Source of the DNA: Paraescarpia echinospica | Lineage: Eukaryota; Annelida; Polychaeta; Sabellida; Siboglinidae | Direction of reading: 5' to 3' | DNA: 64,000 nt | Assembly (NCBI GenBank): GCA_020002185.1 | Contig: CM034532.1 | Span: forward strand, 51,630,702-51,694,701 | Part shown: one piece after another, positions 1-24,986 of the stretch | How positions within the stretch are numbered: position 1 is the first letter of the stretch | Layout: each line of letters starts with the position of its first letter | The notes under the pieces: generated by a model | Database searches by the model: none | Seen by the model: only the letters and a program-made list of their open reading frames with translations | Told to the model about the DNA's origin: nothing | Position numbers and translations under genes: made by a program

Positions 1-11973
<11,973 letters not shown>

Positions 11974-12426
11974 CCTTGTTGGAGCTCGGCTGAAGCACAG
12001 CCTTCTTGTTCAGTTATCTCTATCGAATGATTTACCTCTGATTTGTGATTACTTTAATTAAAGTTCACATCTCGCAGAGGGAGCCATGTCATGCATTATT
12101 TACGCGTGAACGTTGCCAGTCACGCACACGTAATTAACGACTTTCGTCATGTTCCTTGTGCATTGGTGTATTACTAGGTGCACTCACGTCACGGTACTAC
12201 TCTAGTGCAGTTGCGGTCGCCATGTAGCGTTGCTTCAGTTGCCTTTCTGGTTGCAGAGCACAAATAATAAATGCAAAGAGTATTCCCAAATCGTCCATAA
12301 ACTTCCATCACGGCCTTCAACCCACGAAGATTCTGTCACGAGACTACACGCGTATCTTTGTAATCAATGCTTATCGTAAACTGTCACGTATGGTTCAGAG
12401 GACGATACAAATAACCGGATACCTTT
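11974..12426 (-). promoter_or_regulatory. 5' flank of gene B
   Basis: This is the region upstream of the gene B ATG and must hold its 5' UTR and probably its promoter. I see no clear TATA box at a fixed distance. The sequence is more GC-balanced than the flanking DNA. Confidence 0.35.
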
Positions 12427-12668
12427 CAGTAGGGTGGATGTAACCTGGTTCTTTTCAGTAGGGTGGATGTAACCTGCCACCTTTAGCAGGGTGGATGTAA
12501 ACCGGATACCTTTCAGTAGGGTGGGTGTCACCGGTTATCTTTCAGTAGGGTGGAAGTAACCGGATATCTTTCAGTAGGGTGGGTGTAACCTGGCACCGTT
12601 CAGTAGGGTGGGTGTAACCTGACACCTGTCAGTAGGGTGGGTGTAACCTGACACCTTTCAGTCGGGCA
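12427..12668. repeat. 29-bp minisatellite, about nine copies
   Basis: CAGTAGGG marks recur at 12427, 12456, then about every 29 bp (12514, 12543, 12572, 12601, 12630, 12659). The unit reads like CAGTAGGGTGGGTGTAACCT followed by GACACCTTT. It lies 450-700 bp upstream of the gene B start codon. Confidence 0.93.
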
Positions 12669-13353
12669 GCCTTAGGCTGAACCTATAAATCTCGTTTGAA
12701 TTACTTTTTTCATGGATTGTTGACAATAAAGGTGTCAAGAAACAGAATCCGCCAGGTGCCACCGTGGCGCCACCCTTGAACAATTGTTTTAATTTACAAA
12801 TCCAATAAAGTTGCCTCAATATCAGTATTTCGATAATATATCCAATTATTGTTGGACTTCCACAATATATATTAAGTGTCTGTAGGTTTGTGCCATCAAA
12901 GAGTGAAACAAATATGATCGGGAATTAAACAATTTGCATAAATCCAATATGACTATCACAATATCTGTGTTTCCATCATATCTAATTACAATTAGACTTT
13001 CAAAATGATTGTAAATGCCATTTAGTTGTTGGGAACTAGAGGAATGCCTATACAACGATTGTTTTTTATTTGCATAAAACCGACATGGCATCACTATATC
13101 AGTGTTTTATCATAACCACTATCTCAAAATATAGTAACATTTTCCCATTGATTGTAACATCCGTTTAGTTTATGGGTGCGTAAGACTTTTACAACTGCAA
13201 CAAATATGTTATGAATATCCACATTCAAGATGTGCTTGCACTTCAGTTACCATTATCTTATATGTATGGGATCAGGAGATATATATCACAACGATATAGT
13301 TGTGTCACAGATTGAAAACAAATTGAGGCACTAAAACATGTGTTTGGTGGTTA
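12669..13353. other. Intergenic DNA, nothing recognised
   Basis: AT-rich sequence with no supported gene or recognisable element. Confidence 0.5.
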
Positions 13354-13559
13354 TTAACATTGTAAGATCTGAACGTCATCCCCATACCAAAATCTGGCGC
13401 CGAGCTCTGAAACACCAGAAACTGAGCAGCGTAGGTAGTCGTAGCAGTGCTCGGTCTGCAAGTTTATCCGGGCTGTGGATGTTCGTCTTCGTGTCGGTCC
13501 TCGTCTCATGACGGAATGATGCAGCACAACATCCTTCGCATTGCCATCACCAGTGCTGC
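13354..13559 (-). CDS. Possible orphan coding exon, function unknown
   Basis: On the minus strand a strong acceptor (TTTTCTCTGTTTGCAG|C) is followed by an open frame of about 68 codons to a TAA at 13354-13356. It is GC-richer than its surroundings. The product includes GPTRRRTSTARINLQTEHCY, then LRCSVSGVSELGARFWYGDD. I do not recognise it. It lies upstream of gene B, on the same strand, and could be a terminal exon of an unseen gene, a remnant, or chance. Confidence 0.3.
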
Positions 13560-13581
13560 AAACAGAGAAAACAAACTGCAT

Positions 13582-15678
13582 GTTTTATGCATGACAATAC
13601 ACAGGAGACCACATCAATCATATGATAAGGTATATTTCATTAAACGAGTCCAATCTCAAGATAACATGTATGTAAGGAATATGCGTGTATAAACAGAATG
13701 AAGAAACTTACTATCTCTCATCGTCATCGTCTCGATTTAATTTGCTTTTAGGTAATCTGATAACAAATTGGCTACAACTATTTAAACTACCATAAATCAC
13801 AACATGAATACAAAATCAACTTTAAGCCATTTCTCCAGTACGATACAGACGGCGCAGCTAGCTTGTAATTCCATAAAACAATGGACCTGACTGCCAAAAG
13901 AATAAATTATAAGGTGCTAAATTAAATCATTGAACTTAACAGAGGATATCTAAGCGTACAGAAATAGAAAGTTTTGGGCCCTGTCTTGATTTGTTGGTAA
14001 AATACAAGCATTTGACAATTCCAACATAGAACTAAACTACTTGTTGCTAGTTTTCTTCACTGTGTTCTTCTTGATTATTTATTTATTGAGGAAGCCAATG
14101 GAACACATTTTGAAAGCAACACACATTTTAACAGTTCGTTTAAACGTGAATACCCAAATGAACAGAGGAATACATTGCAGCTTTTATAATTACTTATGAA
14201 TCAATGTAACGTCAGTCACGCAAAACGTGACATTTTTGTTATTGTTCATGTACTGCACCAAATGCCTTACAAACTGTGTGTGTCACTTTAGACATCAGGT
14301 GGAAGAACCACACCACACCAATAATCAGTGCAGTTGATTTAAATTTTGCCACCACAATGGCCAATGTGTAGAATGCTTTTAAATTGGCATGGCACTTTTG
14401 TGTGAATAATACAGAATTGTTTGTAAAAATAACATCATTTACAAAAAAATTATTAAATGTCGTCTGTGCACAAAATTATTACATAATAAAAATTAACTGA
14501 TTTTAGTCATATACATGTTGTGTAACTTATGTGATCAGTAAATTTAAATCAAAGGATCATCAATGAATTCATATTATAAAGTATTAAACACCCAAATGTT
14601 CTAGGCCCTACTAGTTCCACCACTGTACCCTGGTACTCCAATGTTTGGATAACCAGTGCAAGGGCCGATCTAGAGAGGGTAGTCGGGGGGGGGGGGCAAA
14701 ACCACCAAATGCACTCCCGTTGAGGCTCGCAAAACATATTGGCGGCCGTACCAAATTCATATTAGGTGGGCTGAGCCGGGGGAGGGTGTTGTTGAAGTCA
14801 CCATCACTTCGCTGTCGCCACCCCACCGTCGAGCTGTCGGATCGGAAGACAGGAGGGATGGTGTTAGAACATTTTCGCTGCAACGTTCATAATTTCAGAA
14901 CATGTCATTTTAGATGTTTGTTGCCTTTTGGCAATGGAACCATCACACATTTATAGTATTAGTTGAATGTTGTGTTAGATGGTTTAATTTTGATTTGACC
15001 TTGAAATGTGTCATAATTTGTAGGGGGAGCCACGTAACGGGGGAGCACATTCAAAAGTCTATGGGGTACGCCTCTCTAACGCGAGCATAGCGCGCATGAT
15101 TTGGATGGGAGGCATTAAAAAGTCTAAGAGTGAGCAAATTCTCAATAGTCTGCACAACAACTGAGAAATCTCTAGTTCCAATGTTGGTATTAACTCAAAA
15201 AAGGAAATCAGAACTAGAATCTTAGTGTTAGATGAACCAAGCTGGATATGCTTTCTTGCAGGAGTACGGTGTCCAAGATGCCATGGTAAATTTTATCAAA
15301 ACCTAGTAGTACTATGTTGATTTTAACATAATCTTCAATTAGCGCATGCCTAACATGTCGACCCACTGTACGGAGTAGACAAGCCATCACGGTCCACATA
15401 AATAATGGAACAGCTATGCTGGTGAAAGACTAGTTATCACCTTCTGAAAGTAAGGTGGTGGTCATTTAGCCTCAGTCTCCCCTCGGCCCTGGCCACAACC
15501 AAATGAACTTATGAAGCGACATGTAGTTTCGCAAACAGAACGTGCCAAAACCGTGAACAACGTTTAAGATTTATGCGGAAGAAAAAGAAAGCAGCCGTCT
15601 TTATCTTTCGCTGAGCCAAGATTGTCGCGGAGACGCGCCAATTAGACGAAGGCAGCTGCTTTCTACTGATGTAATCAT
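13582..15678. other. Intergenic DNA with old repeats
   Basis: AT-rich, no gene supported. It contains a G12 run (14685-14696) beside CAAGGGCCGATCTAGA, which resembles hAT-type MITE termini, and a dispersed repeat copy (14890-15025). Confidence 0.45.
14890..15025 (+). repeat. Dispersed repeat, copy 2
   Basis: Shares TTTTGGCAATGGAACCATCA, TTAGATGGTTTAATTTTGAT and GTGTCATAA in the same order and orientation as 9369-9515. The family is not recognised. Confidence 0.65.
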
Positions 15679-18600
15679 AACATAACATAACATAACATAA
15701 CATAACGTTTATTTGACCCCATATAGGTACACAATTAATTGGTTTTTGAACGTCACTTATGCTGTAATAAACAACAAATATAAACATTATGCAGACATAC
15801 ATAAACGTATATCATTGTATGTTCAACATACTATTCGGAAAATACATACAAACGCATGTTCAGCTATTATGGTATTGGTGTACCATAGATATTAATCATG
15901 TAGCTTATTCAATCGGGGTCGGTGACTCCTATAAAGACACAATTGTCGCTATCATAGGTGCCACCCTATTTACGTGATAATTTATGTGGTCATGTTACAA
16001 GGTGTCTATCTCATGTATGTTTTTGGGAGTGCTTGTTTTATGTGAGAATGTAAGTTTGTATGTGTGCTGGTTGCCTGAAGCTAGCATCAAATGTATTGTA
16101 TTTAATGGTTCTGTTGACATGTGTAGCAATTTGATAGAGTGCATGAATAATTATATTTGTGTAACAAATGTTTTTATATAAAATGAGAAGCCTCGCAAAC
16201 TGCGAGTATATATTTTGTCTTTGATTATATCGGGGGTGTCATTTATAGCATGTGGTAGGCTGTATTTGAGACATTTCATTGCAAATTCATGCTTAGTTCT
16301 AAAAGTATGTATATAATTTTTTTTACGAGTATTATAATTATGTATGTTTACACTTGGGATAATTTGCCAGTTAAGTAAATAAGGAGGTAACATTTTATGG
16401 ATGTATTTAAAGTAAAATTTTAATTCATGTAACTTTAATATGTCTTCTACTTTTAGTAGTTTAAGTTTTTTTTTAAGTGGTTCCGTGTGTGAGTTGTATT
16501 TGTTTAAGGTTATTATTCGCACAGCTTTTTTTTTTATTTTTGTAATTCTATTTATTTGGTATCCCCAAACCATGGTACAATAATTGATATGAGATAATAT
16601 TAATGTGTTATATAACAACACTTTTATATCTAAAGGTAATATATATTTTAATCTGTTTATTATGCCAATTGTTTTGGAGCACTTATTTGAAATTTTCTCA
16701 GTGTGTTTTTTCCAATTTAGGTTAGTGTCTAAAGTCAATCCTAGAAAGTTAAATTCATCTACTCTTTCAATATTTATATTATCTATTTTAAGCGTAAGAG
16801 TCTGCGTGCGTTTATTAGGCATATGAAAAATCATGTATTTTGATTTGCTTTTATTTAAAGATAATTTATTTATGTTTAGCCATTCATTAACTTTAAAAAG
16901 TTCTTCATTTATTAAGGATTCTGTACTTTTGTTGCGTGTGTTGTTGTTGTTGTTAAGACATTTTAAAGAGCTAGATAATGTGGTGTCATCAGCGTACATG
17001 ACGAAATTAAATAATTGACTAGCTTGTGAGAAATCATTTATGTAAATGATAAATAATAGTGGTCCAAGGATTGAACCTTGTGGGACGCCGACTGTTATAG
17101 GTAAGATGTCTGAATTTATTTGTTCAAATTCAGTGTATTGTTTCCTGTTTTGTAAGTAACTTCTGAATAACTGCAAAGTTGAACCATTTAGGCCATAGTA
17201 AGTTAATTTGTTAAGTAAAATGTTATGGTCAATAGTATCAAACGCCTTAGAAAGGTCGAGAAATACATTAATTGGTTCATCATTATTATCCATTTGAGTT
17301 ATAATTCTATCTATTAGCTCAAGCGCAGCAAATTCCGTTGAATATTTTGCTCTAAAACCATACTGATTATCAAATAAAAGCTTCATATCATTGAAATATG
17401 AATATAATTGAATAAAAATTAATTTCTCTAACACTTTAGAAATTGTGGGAAGAAGGGAAATTGGTCTGTAATTTTCAAATAAAGATGGATCGTCTTTCTT
17501 AAATATAGGAATAACTTTTGCAATTTTTAGTTTGTCTGGGAATATCCCGGATTTTAAAACTTGGTTTATTAACAGCTTTAATGATTTTATAATTGCAGGC
17601 TCAATTATCTTGAGCAATTTTGATGAAATGCCATCAAATCCAGAGCTGTTTTTTGTGGGAAGATTATAAATAGTTTTCCTAATAGTCTCTTCATCAACAC
17701 TCTGAAACGTAAATACAGAATTAACGTTTTTGTTTAAATAATAACTATAGTTTTTGTTACCTTTATATTTAATACCTTGTGCGATGGTCTGACCTATATT
17801 TGTAAAATAATTATTAAATTTGTTTGCAATATCCTTTTTATCAGTTATTTTTGTACCATTTTCTATAAAAAAATAATGGTAATCTACGGTTTGTACGATT
17901 TTTTGAAAGAAATTCATTAATAACTTTCCAGGTATTTTTTATATCATATTTAAATCTATTAAATCTTTGTTCAAAATACACTTGTTTGGCTGCACGAATA
18001 TTTTTCTTTAATATCGTATTATAAGTTTTTAGGTTAATATTAATAGCTTCATAGCTTGTCGAATTTGGTTGTGTCAATTTTAATTGTTTATAGAGTTTGT
18101 CTCGATATTGAATAGATTTTAGCAATCCTTGTGTAATCCACGTTGATCTTTTATGTTTATATTTATAAAATTTCACCAGCTTAGTTTGCATATGCTTATT
18201 TTTTGCCCGTATAATTTCTTCGTAGATTATATCATAATTTAAATTTGTGTCTGCATTTATATTTTTATTTAGCTTATTGTATATCTCATTTGATTTTATT
18301 TCGTGTTTAACTTTATGCATTGCCTCTTCATTTAGTATATTTATTTTAACATATTTAGGTGGAGATTCAGTCTTTAATGAGACGTTGATGAATATAAAAT
18401 ACGGCTGATGATCAGAAAATGTTTTGATTAAAATCCCTGCAGTACTCTCCAATATAGATTTATTAAATTTACAAAAGAAATTATCTATTAAAGTACCATT
18501 TGTTCTAGTAAATCTAGTAGGAAGAGTAATTTGCGGGTAAAGGCTGTGTGATATTATGGTGTCAAAAAAGTAACTATATGCATCATTTTCATTTAATTTA

Positions 18601-19248
18601 AGCAAATTTATATTAAAATCTCCTGTGATAATGAGATTGTTATTACAGTTGTTTTCCACTGATGATATTATAGAAGTAAATTCATTTATAAAAGCACTTA
18701 AGTTATCATTAGAAGTTCGTGGAGGTCTATATATGTTTCCAATGGTTATGCTCTTAGATAGATTACCACCATTTATTTGGACTATCATCCCTTCCCACTG
18801 TTCGTACATGTTTACATTTAATATAACCTCTGATCTATATTTGTTGTCAACATATATTATTAGCCCTCCTTTGTTACTGCACGTCTTACCTTGAGCTAAA
18901 CAGTCATAACCATGTAAGGAAAATTGTGATAGGTCATCGTTTTCTGATTTCCAAGTTTCTTGTAAGCAGATGACATTAAATTTAAAATTGTTACTACTTA
19001 GCTCTTCTACAAGAGCTTCCAGTTCGTTAAATTTAGAATTTATTGATTGAATGTTAGTGCTTAAGATACTAAAACGCGTAGTGTTTATCTGTGTAAGTTT
19101 GCTAAACTTATCAAAGTCATAATATGATGACCGACGTATTAGTTGAGGTTCATAATTTTCAACATCATTTGTGTCTAAGATGTTAATTAAGTCATTGTTA
19201 TTAATACCTCCTAAAAAGGAGAGGAACGTATCGTCTAATGTGATAATT
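15679..19248 (-). mobile_element. AT-rich LINE (Jockey/CR1-group), nearly intact ORF2
   Basis: Minus-strand non-LTR retrotransposon. An open frame from 19248 holds an apurinic-type endonuclease (TNIQSINSKFNELEALVEEL, FNVICLQETW, TGDFNINLL, SDHQPYFIF). A reverse transcriptase follows (PIFKKDDPSLFENYRPISLL, DLSKAFDTIDH, VPQGSILGPLLF, YADDTT) and ends at 16151. The 3' end at about 15679 carries a (GTTAT)n tail. Clade is by eye only. The 5' end and any ORF1 are not identified. Confidence 0.88.
16151..19248 (-). pseudogene. LINE ORF2 (endonuclease-RT) with a single frameshift
   Basis: Two open frames, 19248-17841 and 17917-16151, overlap. Family alignment by eye needs a switch near 17866-17876, where the minus strand has T7 followed by ATAGAAAATGG. 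Upstream the frame reads NEFLSKNRTNRRLPLFF, and downstream FIENGTKITDKKDIANKF. Apart from this one-base shift no lesion is seen in over 1000 codons, so the copy is young. A sequencing or homopolymer error, or real frameshifting, could also explain it. Confidence 0.8.
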
Positions 19249-20705
19249 TATATAATTTGGTATTTATTATATGTATTTGTTATTATATTTGTATGTGTGA
19301 ATGAATGTTCAACAAATTGTGATATATGCATATACCGATAATGAAATATATTTATCGCATTGCCTGTCGTAAGTTTTATAGACGTAATGCACTGAACGTG
19401 AATGCAAGAAGACCTTGTCATGGGAGAGGTGTAGAGCATACAGTATTAAAACGGTTTTACAAGCCACAGATATATTACCTGAGTATTCGTAGTAACGTAC
19501 TAATGCATTTCACAGCAACAGAACGAATACATGTATTAAGATAAGTTCAGTGAGAAGCTAAAGTTTTTGTTTATATAAAGTACAGCAGTAAAACATAGTG
19601 CAATACAAGGTTAAGCATTTTGCTTCATTAACCATTATTACTGTGATATGATAAGATTTAATTATACACATATAATCGCACACATACATATACATACTTG
19701 AAAGTTATTTCTGTGTATATATAGTAATATTACTACAGGTTTACATTTCACACAAAAACAAAGATTCTGCGAAGAAGCTACCGTATTTACATCTTGTGCA
19801 TAACTAACACAGTGTTTTCATTTCAGATTTATACATCATATTTGTCAATCCATTTTTCTGACAATAAAAAAGAGAAAAATATATTATAAAATTATATATA
19901 TTAAATACATACGTTTTTATATATTAGCTGTACAACTATTTCAGCTAACAAATATACAAAACAACATGACTAGCATTCAACTCAAAGAAAATTATAAAAT
20001 ATATATTTTCATAAGAAAACAATAATAAATTACAGTTTCAGTTTAACGGGATGTGCATCAGTGCACAAGGAGCTGGAGCTAATATTTATAGGAAACACTA
20101 ACACTAAATATTATGTTACTAAAATCACTAGAAAACAGTCTACAGAGAAACTGAAAGTCGAGAGTACAACAAGTCATTTGCAATTTAGATAGAGCAGTTT
20201 AAGTAGATTGATTGTTCAGCATGTAGTAACAGCCTAACTAGCTAGGAATGTCACCAGATACATTGATAATATTCCCAATATCTCTGATGGCACTGCAATA
20301 ACACTTGCATGTAATCACTGAATCAAAGTAGAAAATACAGTTTAACATTATGCAGAAGTCGACGTAATGCTGTCATGTGTTTACGTCAGCTTTACAGATA
20401 TTGTAATTTGAGAGAAGGAAAAAGGAGAAGAAGAGAACGAGAAAAAAACCAGCTTGTAGAGAAAGAACTAGAAAAGATAATAATTTAACACGATTAAAGA
20501 TAATATTAACTGACATTACATTATATTATCCCGGAGTCTGCAGAGTCAGTAAAGAGGACTTATCTCTCTTTTAATTGACCTCGCTGCGTAGATCACGTCT
20601 CGCTCAGTGGACTCACGTTGCGCAGTCTCGTGTAACGAAAATAATAAAACATTAACAAAATATCGTTCGTATACAGGGGCCGATTCCCGGTCGCAGGCGA
20701 CGTGT
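19249..20705. other. AT-rich spacer, nothing certain
   Basis: Between the LINE ORF2 and the ORF1 at 20706. It could be the 5' UTR of the AT-rich LINE. No gene is supported. Confidence 0.4.
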
Positions 20706-21437
20706 TCAACGTAGAGTGTTCATATCCTCCTGCGTGTGGATGACCCTGATCGTGTTTGCTAATGTCTGGATTACCACTTTCCCATTATAGGTCCAGCAGT
20801 CGGCAATTTTCTTCGCACGTTTCAACTGCCTTGTAGCGCTAGCCAGCGCTGCGCGGCGCTGCGTCAAGTCCTCGTTGACGAAGATTTGGTGTTGGTTTTC
20901 ACTGACGCTGTTACGCAATCGACTTCTAGCCCTTATGACTTCATCTCGCACGTTGACTCTGTTGAATCGCACAATGACTACACGATGTCGATCGCCTGTG
21001 TCTGCCCTTTTGCCAAGCCTATGGCTGACTACAATGTCCTCTTGTGTCACTGGGGGGGTCACTGCCATTTTGACATTGATGGTTTCCACTACTTTGGCAG
21101 TAGTGTCCTCCCCCGCCCCAGTTTCAGGGATTCCATGAAACCTTAAGTTGCATCGTCGGGAATATTGTTCAATGTTATCGCACTCACATTCAAGATGACC
21201 AACTTTTTCTTCGAGGGCTACAATTCTGCGCTCTTTGGTTTCAAGCTTCGAGTTCAGATCAGCGATTGTCTGCGTGAGGGTGTCGATCTTATCGGCCAGT
21301 GCTTGAGGATACAACGCTAATCTCAGTTTTCGTAATACAGCGTCATCATTCAGCAATTCCACGAATTTTAGCAGCATCACATCAGTGTCCTGAACATCAC
21401 TGTCAGTAACACTGGACGGTTTACGCTTTGATGGCAT
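20706..21437 (-). CDS. LINE ORF1-like RNA-binding protein
   Basis: Intact 243-codon minus-strand frame starting MPSKRKPSSVTDSDVQDTDV. A coiled-coil heptad stretch (LADKIDTLTQTIADLNSKLE, RIVALEEKVG) precedes an RRM-like core (NIEQYSRRCNLRFHGIPETG, DIVVSHRLGKRAD, RVVIVRF). A C-terminal part follows (IFVNEDLTQRR, YNGKVVIQTLANTIRVIH). This order is typical of LINE ORF1 proteins, which bind element RNA. Its base composition is like the PHD LINE at 21610-24835, not the AT-rich LINE on its own strand. Confidence 0.82.
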   Translation of the reverse strand: MPSKRKPSSVTDSDVQDTDVMLLKFVELLNDDAVLRKLRLALYPQALADKIDTLTQTIADLNSKLETKERRIVALEEKVGHLECECDNIEQYSRRCNLRFHGIPETGAGEDTTAKVVETINVKMAVTPPVTQEDIVVSHRLGKRADTGDRHRVVIVRFNRVNVRDEVIRARSRLRNSVSENQHQIFVNEDLTQRRAALASATRQLKRAKKIADCWTYNGKVVIQTLANTIRVIHTQEDMNTLR

Positions 21438-21609
21438 GATTCTCTGAATTTCTGTTCTCCCACGACATGACCACGACTTAGACCACGGCAGCCATCTTGT
21501 TACGATGATCAAGCCACAACAACCCTGCTAACGGGACAACGTCAGTTTTCAGAAGAAAACCATTATTCGAACACTCGGTACTTCTCTCGCAGTCCTTGCT
21601 CTTGCCGTT

Positions 21610-24600
21610 GTGCCGAGGCGAAAGTGTTTGGATAGCCCATGCATTTTTTTTTATCGCCGGAGACTTGTCCTACTCTATTTAGCCACCCACCTATTCAGCA
21701 ACTCTTATGCGCCGGAACCAAACCCTGGAGCAGTTGACGTCTCCCAATCCCATTCATGGCTTTGTGGCACCTGTGACTTGACTGCGAAGTGGGGAGACAG
21801 AGGTTTAGCTTGTGAGACCTGTGGACTGTGGTATCATGCCTACTGCCAGAGTGTTGATACATTGACCTACCATCTCCTTGGAGACGGCAAAGAAGATATT
21901 CCTTGGCACTGTGCAACATGTGGGAACCCCAACAGCCGGACTGTCTTCGATCTGCATGACGTTGACTGGCCAGATTCGACACTCCCACAGGTTTCAAACC
22001 TCTCGGGCTCACTGCACTCAGAACAGACATGCTCGACACTCACCGAGCTGAATATGAAGCGGCCGCAACATGCCCCAACACCAACCAGGGCAAACCAGCA
22101 AAACGGATGCAACAAGAGGCTTTTGCGTGTACTCGACATCAACTTTCAGTCTATGACTGAGAAGAAGGCTGAGGCCCTGAATCTGATCGGCAGCACGAAG
22201 CCGGACATAATCATTGGCACCGAAACATGGCTTGACTCGTCTATTGGCAACCCATAAATGTTACCAGATATGTAAACTGTATACCACAAGGACAGAAATA
22301 GAGGAGGAGGTGGGGCTCTCATTGCGGTGCGCTCAAACCTCGACAGTTACCTCGTTCCAGAACTCCCAGCAGAGTGTGAGCTCTTATGGGTGAGGCTGAA
22401 GCTACAAGGCAGACGAATTTTGTACATTTGTGTCTATTACAGGCCTCACGTCACATACCAAACCAACTTATCCCAGTTTAGATCCTCACTCAGCAAAGCT
22501 ACCGCCATCACCAACGCCCATCTCCTGATAGGGGGAGACCTGACCTTTCCTGGATGGGATTGGGTGAGGATGGTGCTAAAACCGAACTTTCCATGCCCCG
22601 GCCTACACACAGTATTGCAAGACATACTGCACGATTTCGGACTGGAGCAGATGGTTGAGAAGTCAACGCGACAGGAAACACCCTTTCATCACAAACAGCC
22701 TACATTTGTTACAACGCATCGAGGTTATTCCCGGCTTGTCAGATCACGAAGGCGTCTATTGCGAGGTGACGGTCCATGGTCAGAGGAAGAAGCAAATCCC
22801 CAGGCTCATACCCCTATACAAGCATGCTGACTGGGGTGGATTGAAGAAGGCTGTGACGGACCTGCCTGCAGATGTGGTGAAGGAGAAGTCCACTGCCAAC
22901 ATAGAGGAGCTTTGGCTGAAATTTAAAACCACTCTTCAGGCTGCAGTTAAGGAGTACATCCCCATAAAATGGCGCGCATCAGGGAAAGCAAGCCTTGGAT
23001 CGGCCCATATCTTCACAAACTGATCAAGACGAGAGATACGGTTTTCAGGAAAATGAGGAAGCAGGGGACTGAAGAGCTGAAAATGGAAGTAAAAAGACTC
23101 CGACGAAAAGTTCAAAGACAGCTTCGCAGAGCCTACTGGACACACCTGAACGACATTTTCACCACGGAAGACAGCTCAGCACCTGACCAAGAGGCGAATA
23201 ACAAACGCTTCTGGTCCTTCATGAAGCATCAGCAATTGTCCAACTCTGGAGTAGCCCCACTGAGGGCTCATGGTCGGCTAATATCAGACACAATAGCACA
23301 GGCAGACATTCTCAACAAGCAATTTAAGTCAGTGTTCAGCGAGGGGAGACAGTATACTTCCGAAGAGTTTGTCAGAAAGGGCAACATGAAACCAGCAGTG
23401 TTTCCCACCCTTGATATTATCCAGATAGCGGAAATGGGAGTGAGGAAACTCCTTGAAAACCTGAGACCTGGCAAAGCTAGCGGCCCAGACAACATCAGTC
23501 CGCGCATACTGAAAGAGCTGGCTTCAGAAGTGGCTCCCATTTTAACATACATTTTGCAATTGTCCATCACCACCGTGACAATTCCATCTGATTGGAAGGT
23601 TGCCAATGTCACCCCAATCTTCAAGAAAGAAGAGCAATATAACCCGGCCAAATATCAACCTGTATCCCTGACAAGTACCGTGTAAGATAATGAGGCACAT
23701 CGTTGCACCATTGAAGTCCTGTGCGAAACGCAGCATGGCTTCAGAAAGAGGAAGTCTTGTGAAACCCAACTCCTGAATTCACTGACGAACTGCTGAAGAA
23801 CATGGAACAGGGGCAGCAAACGGATGTCCTAATTATGGATTTGCCAAGGCCTTTGATAAGGTCAACCACAGTCTGCCCCTACACAAACTTCACCACTACG
23901 GCATTCGAGGAGAAGTCAACAGGTGGTTCGCGGACTTTCTCAGAGACAGAAAGCAGGCATCGGTGGTGAACGGCGTCAGCTACGGATTCAATGACGTCTG
24001 ATCAGGGGTGCCACAGGGCTCAGTCATAGGCCTTTTCTTGACATATATTAATGACCTACCTGAACACCTGACGTCATCTGCCCGACTGTTCGCCGATGAC
24101 ATGCAATATACAAGTTGGTTGCAAATTTTCTGGACCAAGACCAGCTACAGAAAGACTCCATATGGCTAGCTGAGTGGGAGAAAAACGGGGACATGGTTTA
24201 CCATCCTGGGAAATGTAACTTTTTGCCAGTAAGCAGAAACAGAACAGTACTGTAGCACACATACAAACTCCATGGCCCCACCCTCGAAACGGTCGACTCA
24301 GCCAAATATCTTGTCACCATCCGCAAGGACTTCAGCTGGAAGGACCATATCATTCCTGAAGAGAAATTTGAAAGTAGGTTCCCAGACCATCAGAGAGAAG
24401 GCCTACAAATCATTCGTATGTCCCGTCTTGGAGAACTCATCTTCTGTATGGGATCCTCACAAATAACAGGACATTGACAGAATTGAGGCTGGCGAGGTTC
24501 GTACTGAGGCGATACCGGAACACGTCGAGCGTCAGCCCAATGCTCAAACAACTCAAGTGGCGTTCTCTCCAGCAGCGCACTGTAAGATTTGGCCATGCTA

Positions 24601-24835
24601 TACAACCTACAAAACTACCTAGTCACGGTGAGTAGCCTGAGAAGAAGATTGCTCCACCACCACCGCGTCAGCGACGTGGTCACAACAAACAACTGTCCCA
24701 TATCTACTGTATAATGCACTACAGGATGGCAAGGTTCCTCCCACGTACCATCCGGGACTGGAAGTCCCTACCTCAAGTGGCTGTGGAGGTCAACACTACC
24801 GACACGTTTGTGTCTAGGGCCTCCAAATCTGCGTG
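21610..24835 (+). mobile_element. PHD-finger LINE (CR1/L2-group), degenerate ORF2
   Basis: Plus-strand non-LTR element. An N-terminal PHD zinc finger (WLCGTCDLTAKWGDRGLACE, CGLWYHAYC, WHCATCGN) precedes an endonuclease (VLDINFQSMTEKKAEALNLI, PDIIIGTETWLD, LLIGGDL). The reverse transcriptase follows (GKASGPDNISPRILKELASE, FAKAFDKVNH, SGVPQGSV, FADDMQYT). The C-terminus ends TFVSRASKSA near 24835. Frames switch near 22257, 22680, 22960, 23690 and later, and stops are present, so it is dead. A 2A-like relic (YAPEPNPGA) precedes the PHD finger. Confidence 0.85.
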
Positions 24836-24896
24836 AAAGAAACAGTTTATTTGATTTTTTTCTCACTGTTTTTTTTCTCTCTGTATGTTTTGTTTT

Positions 24897-24986
<90 letters not shown>

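Noticed and set aside
20706..21437. ORF1 belonging to the AT-rich LINE on the same strand
   Set aside because: Order would fit, but base composition differs strongly and 1.46 kb separates them. Left as less likely, not excluded.
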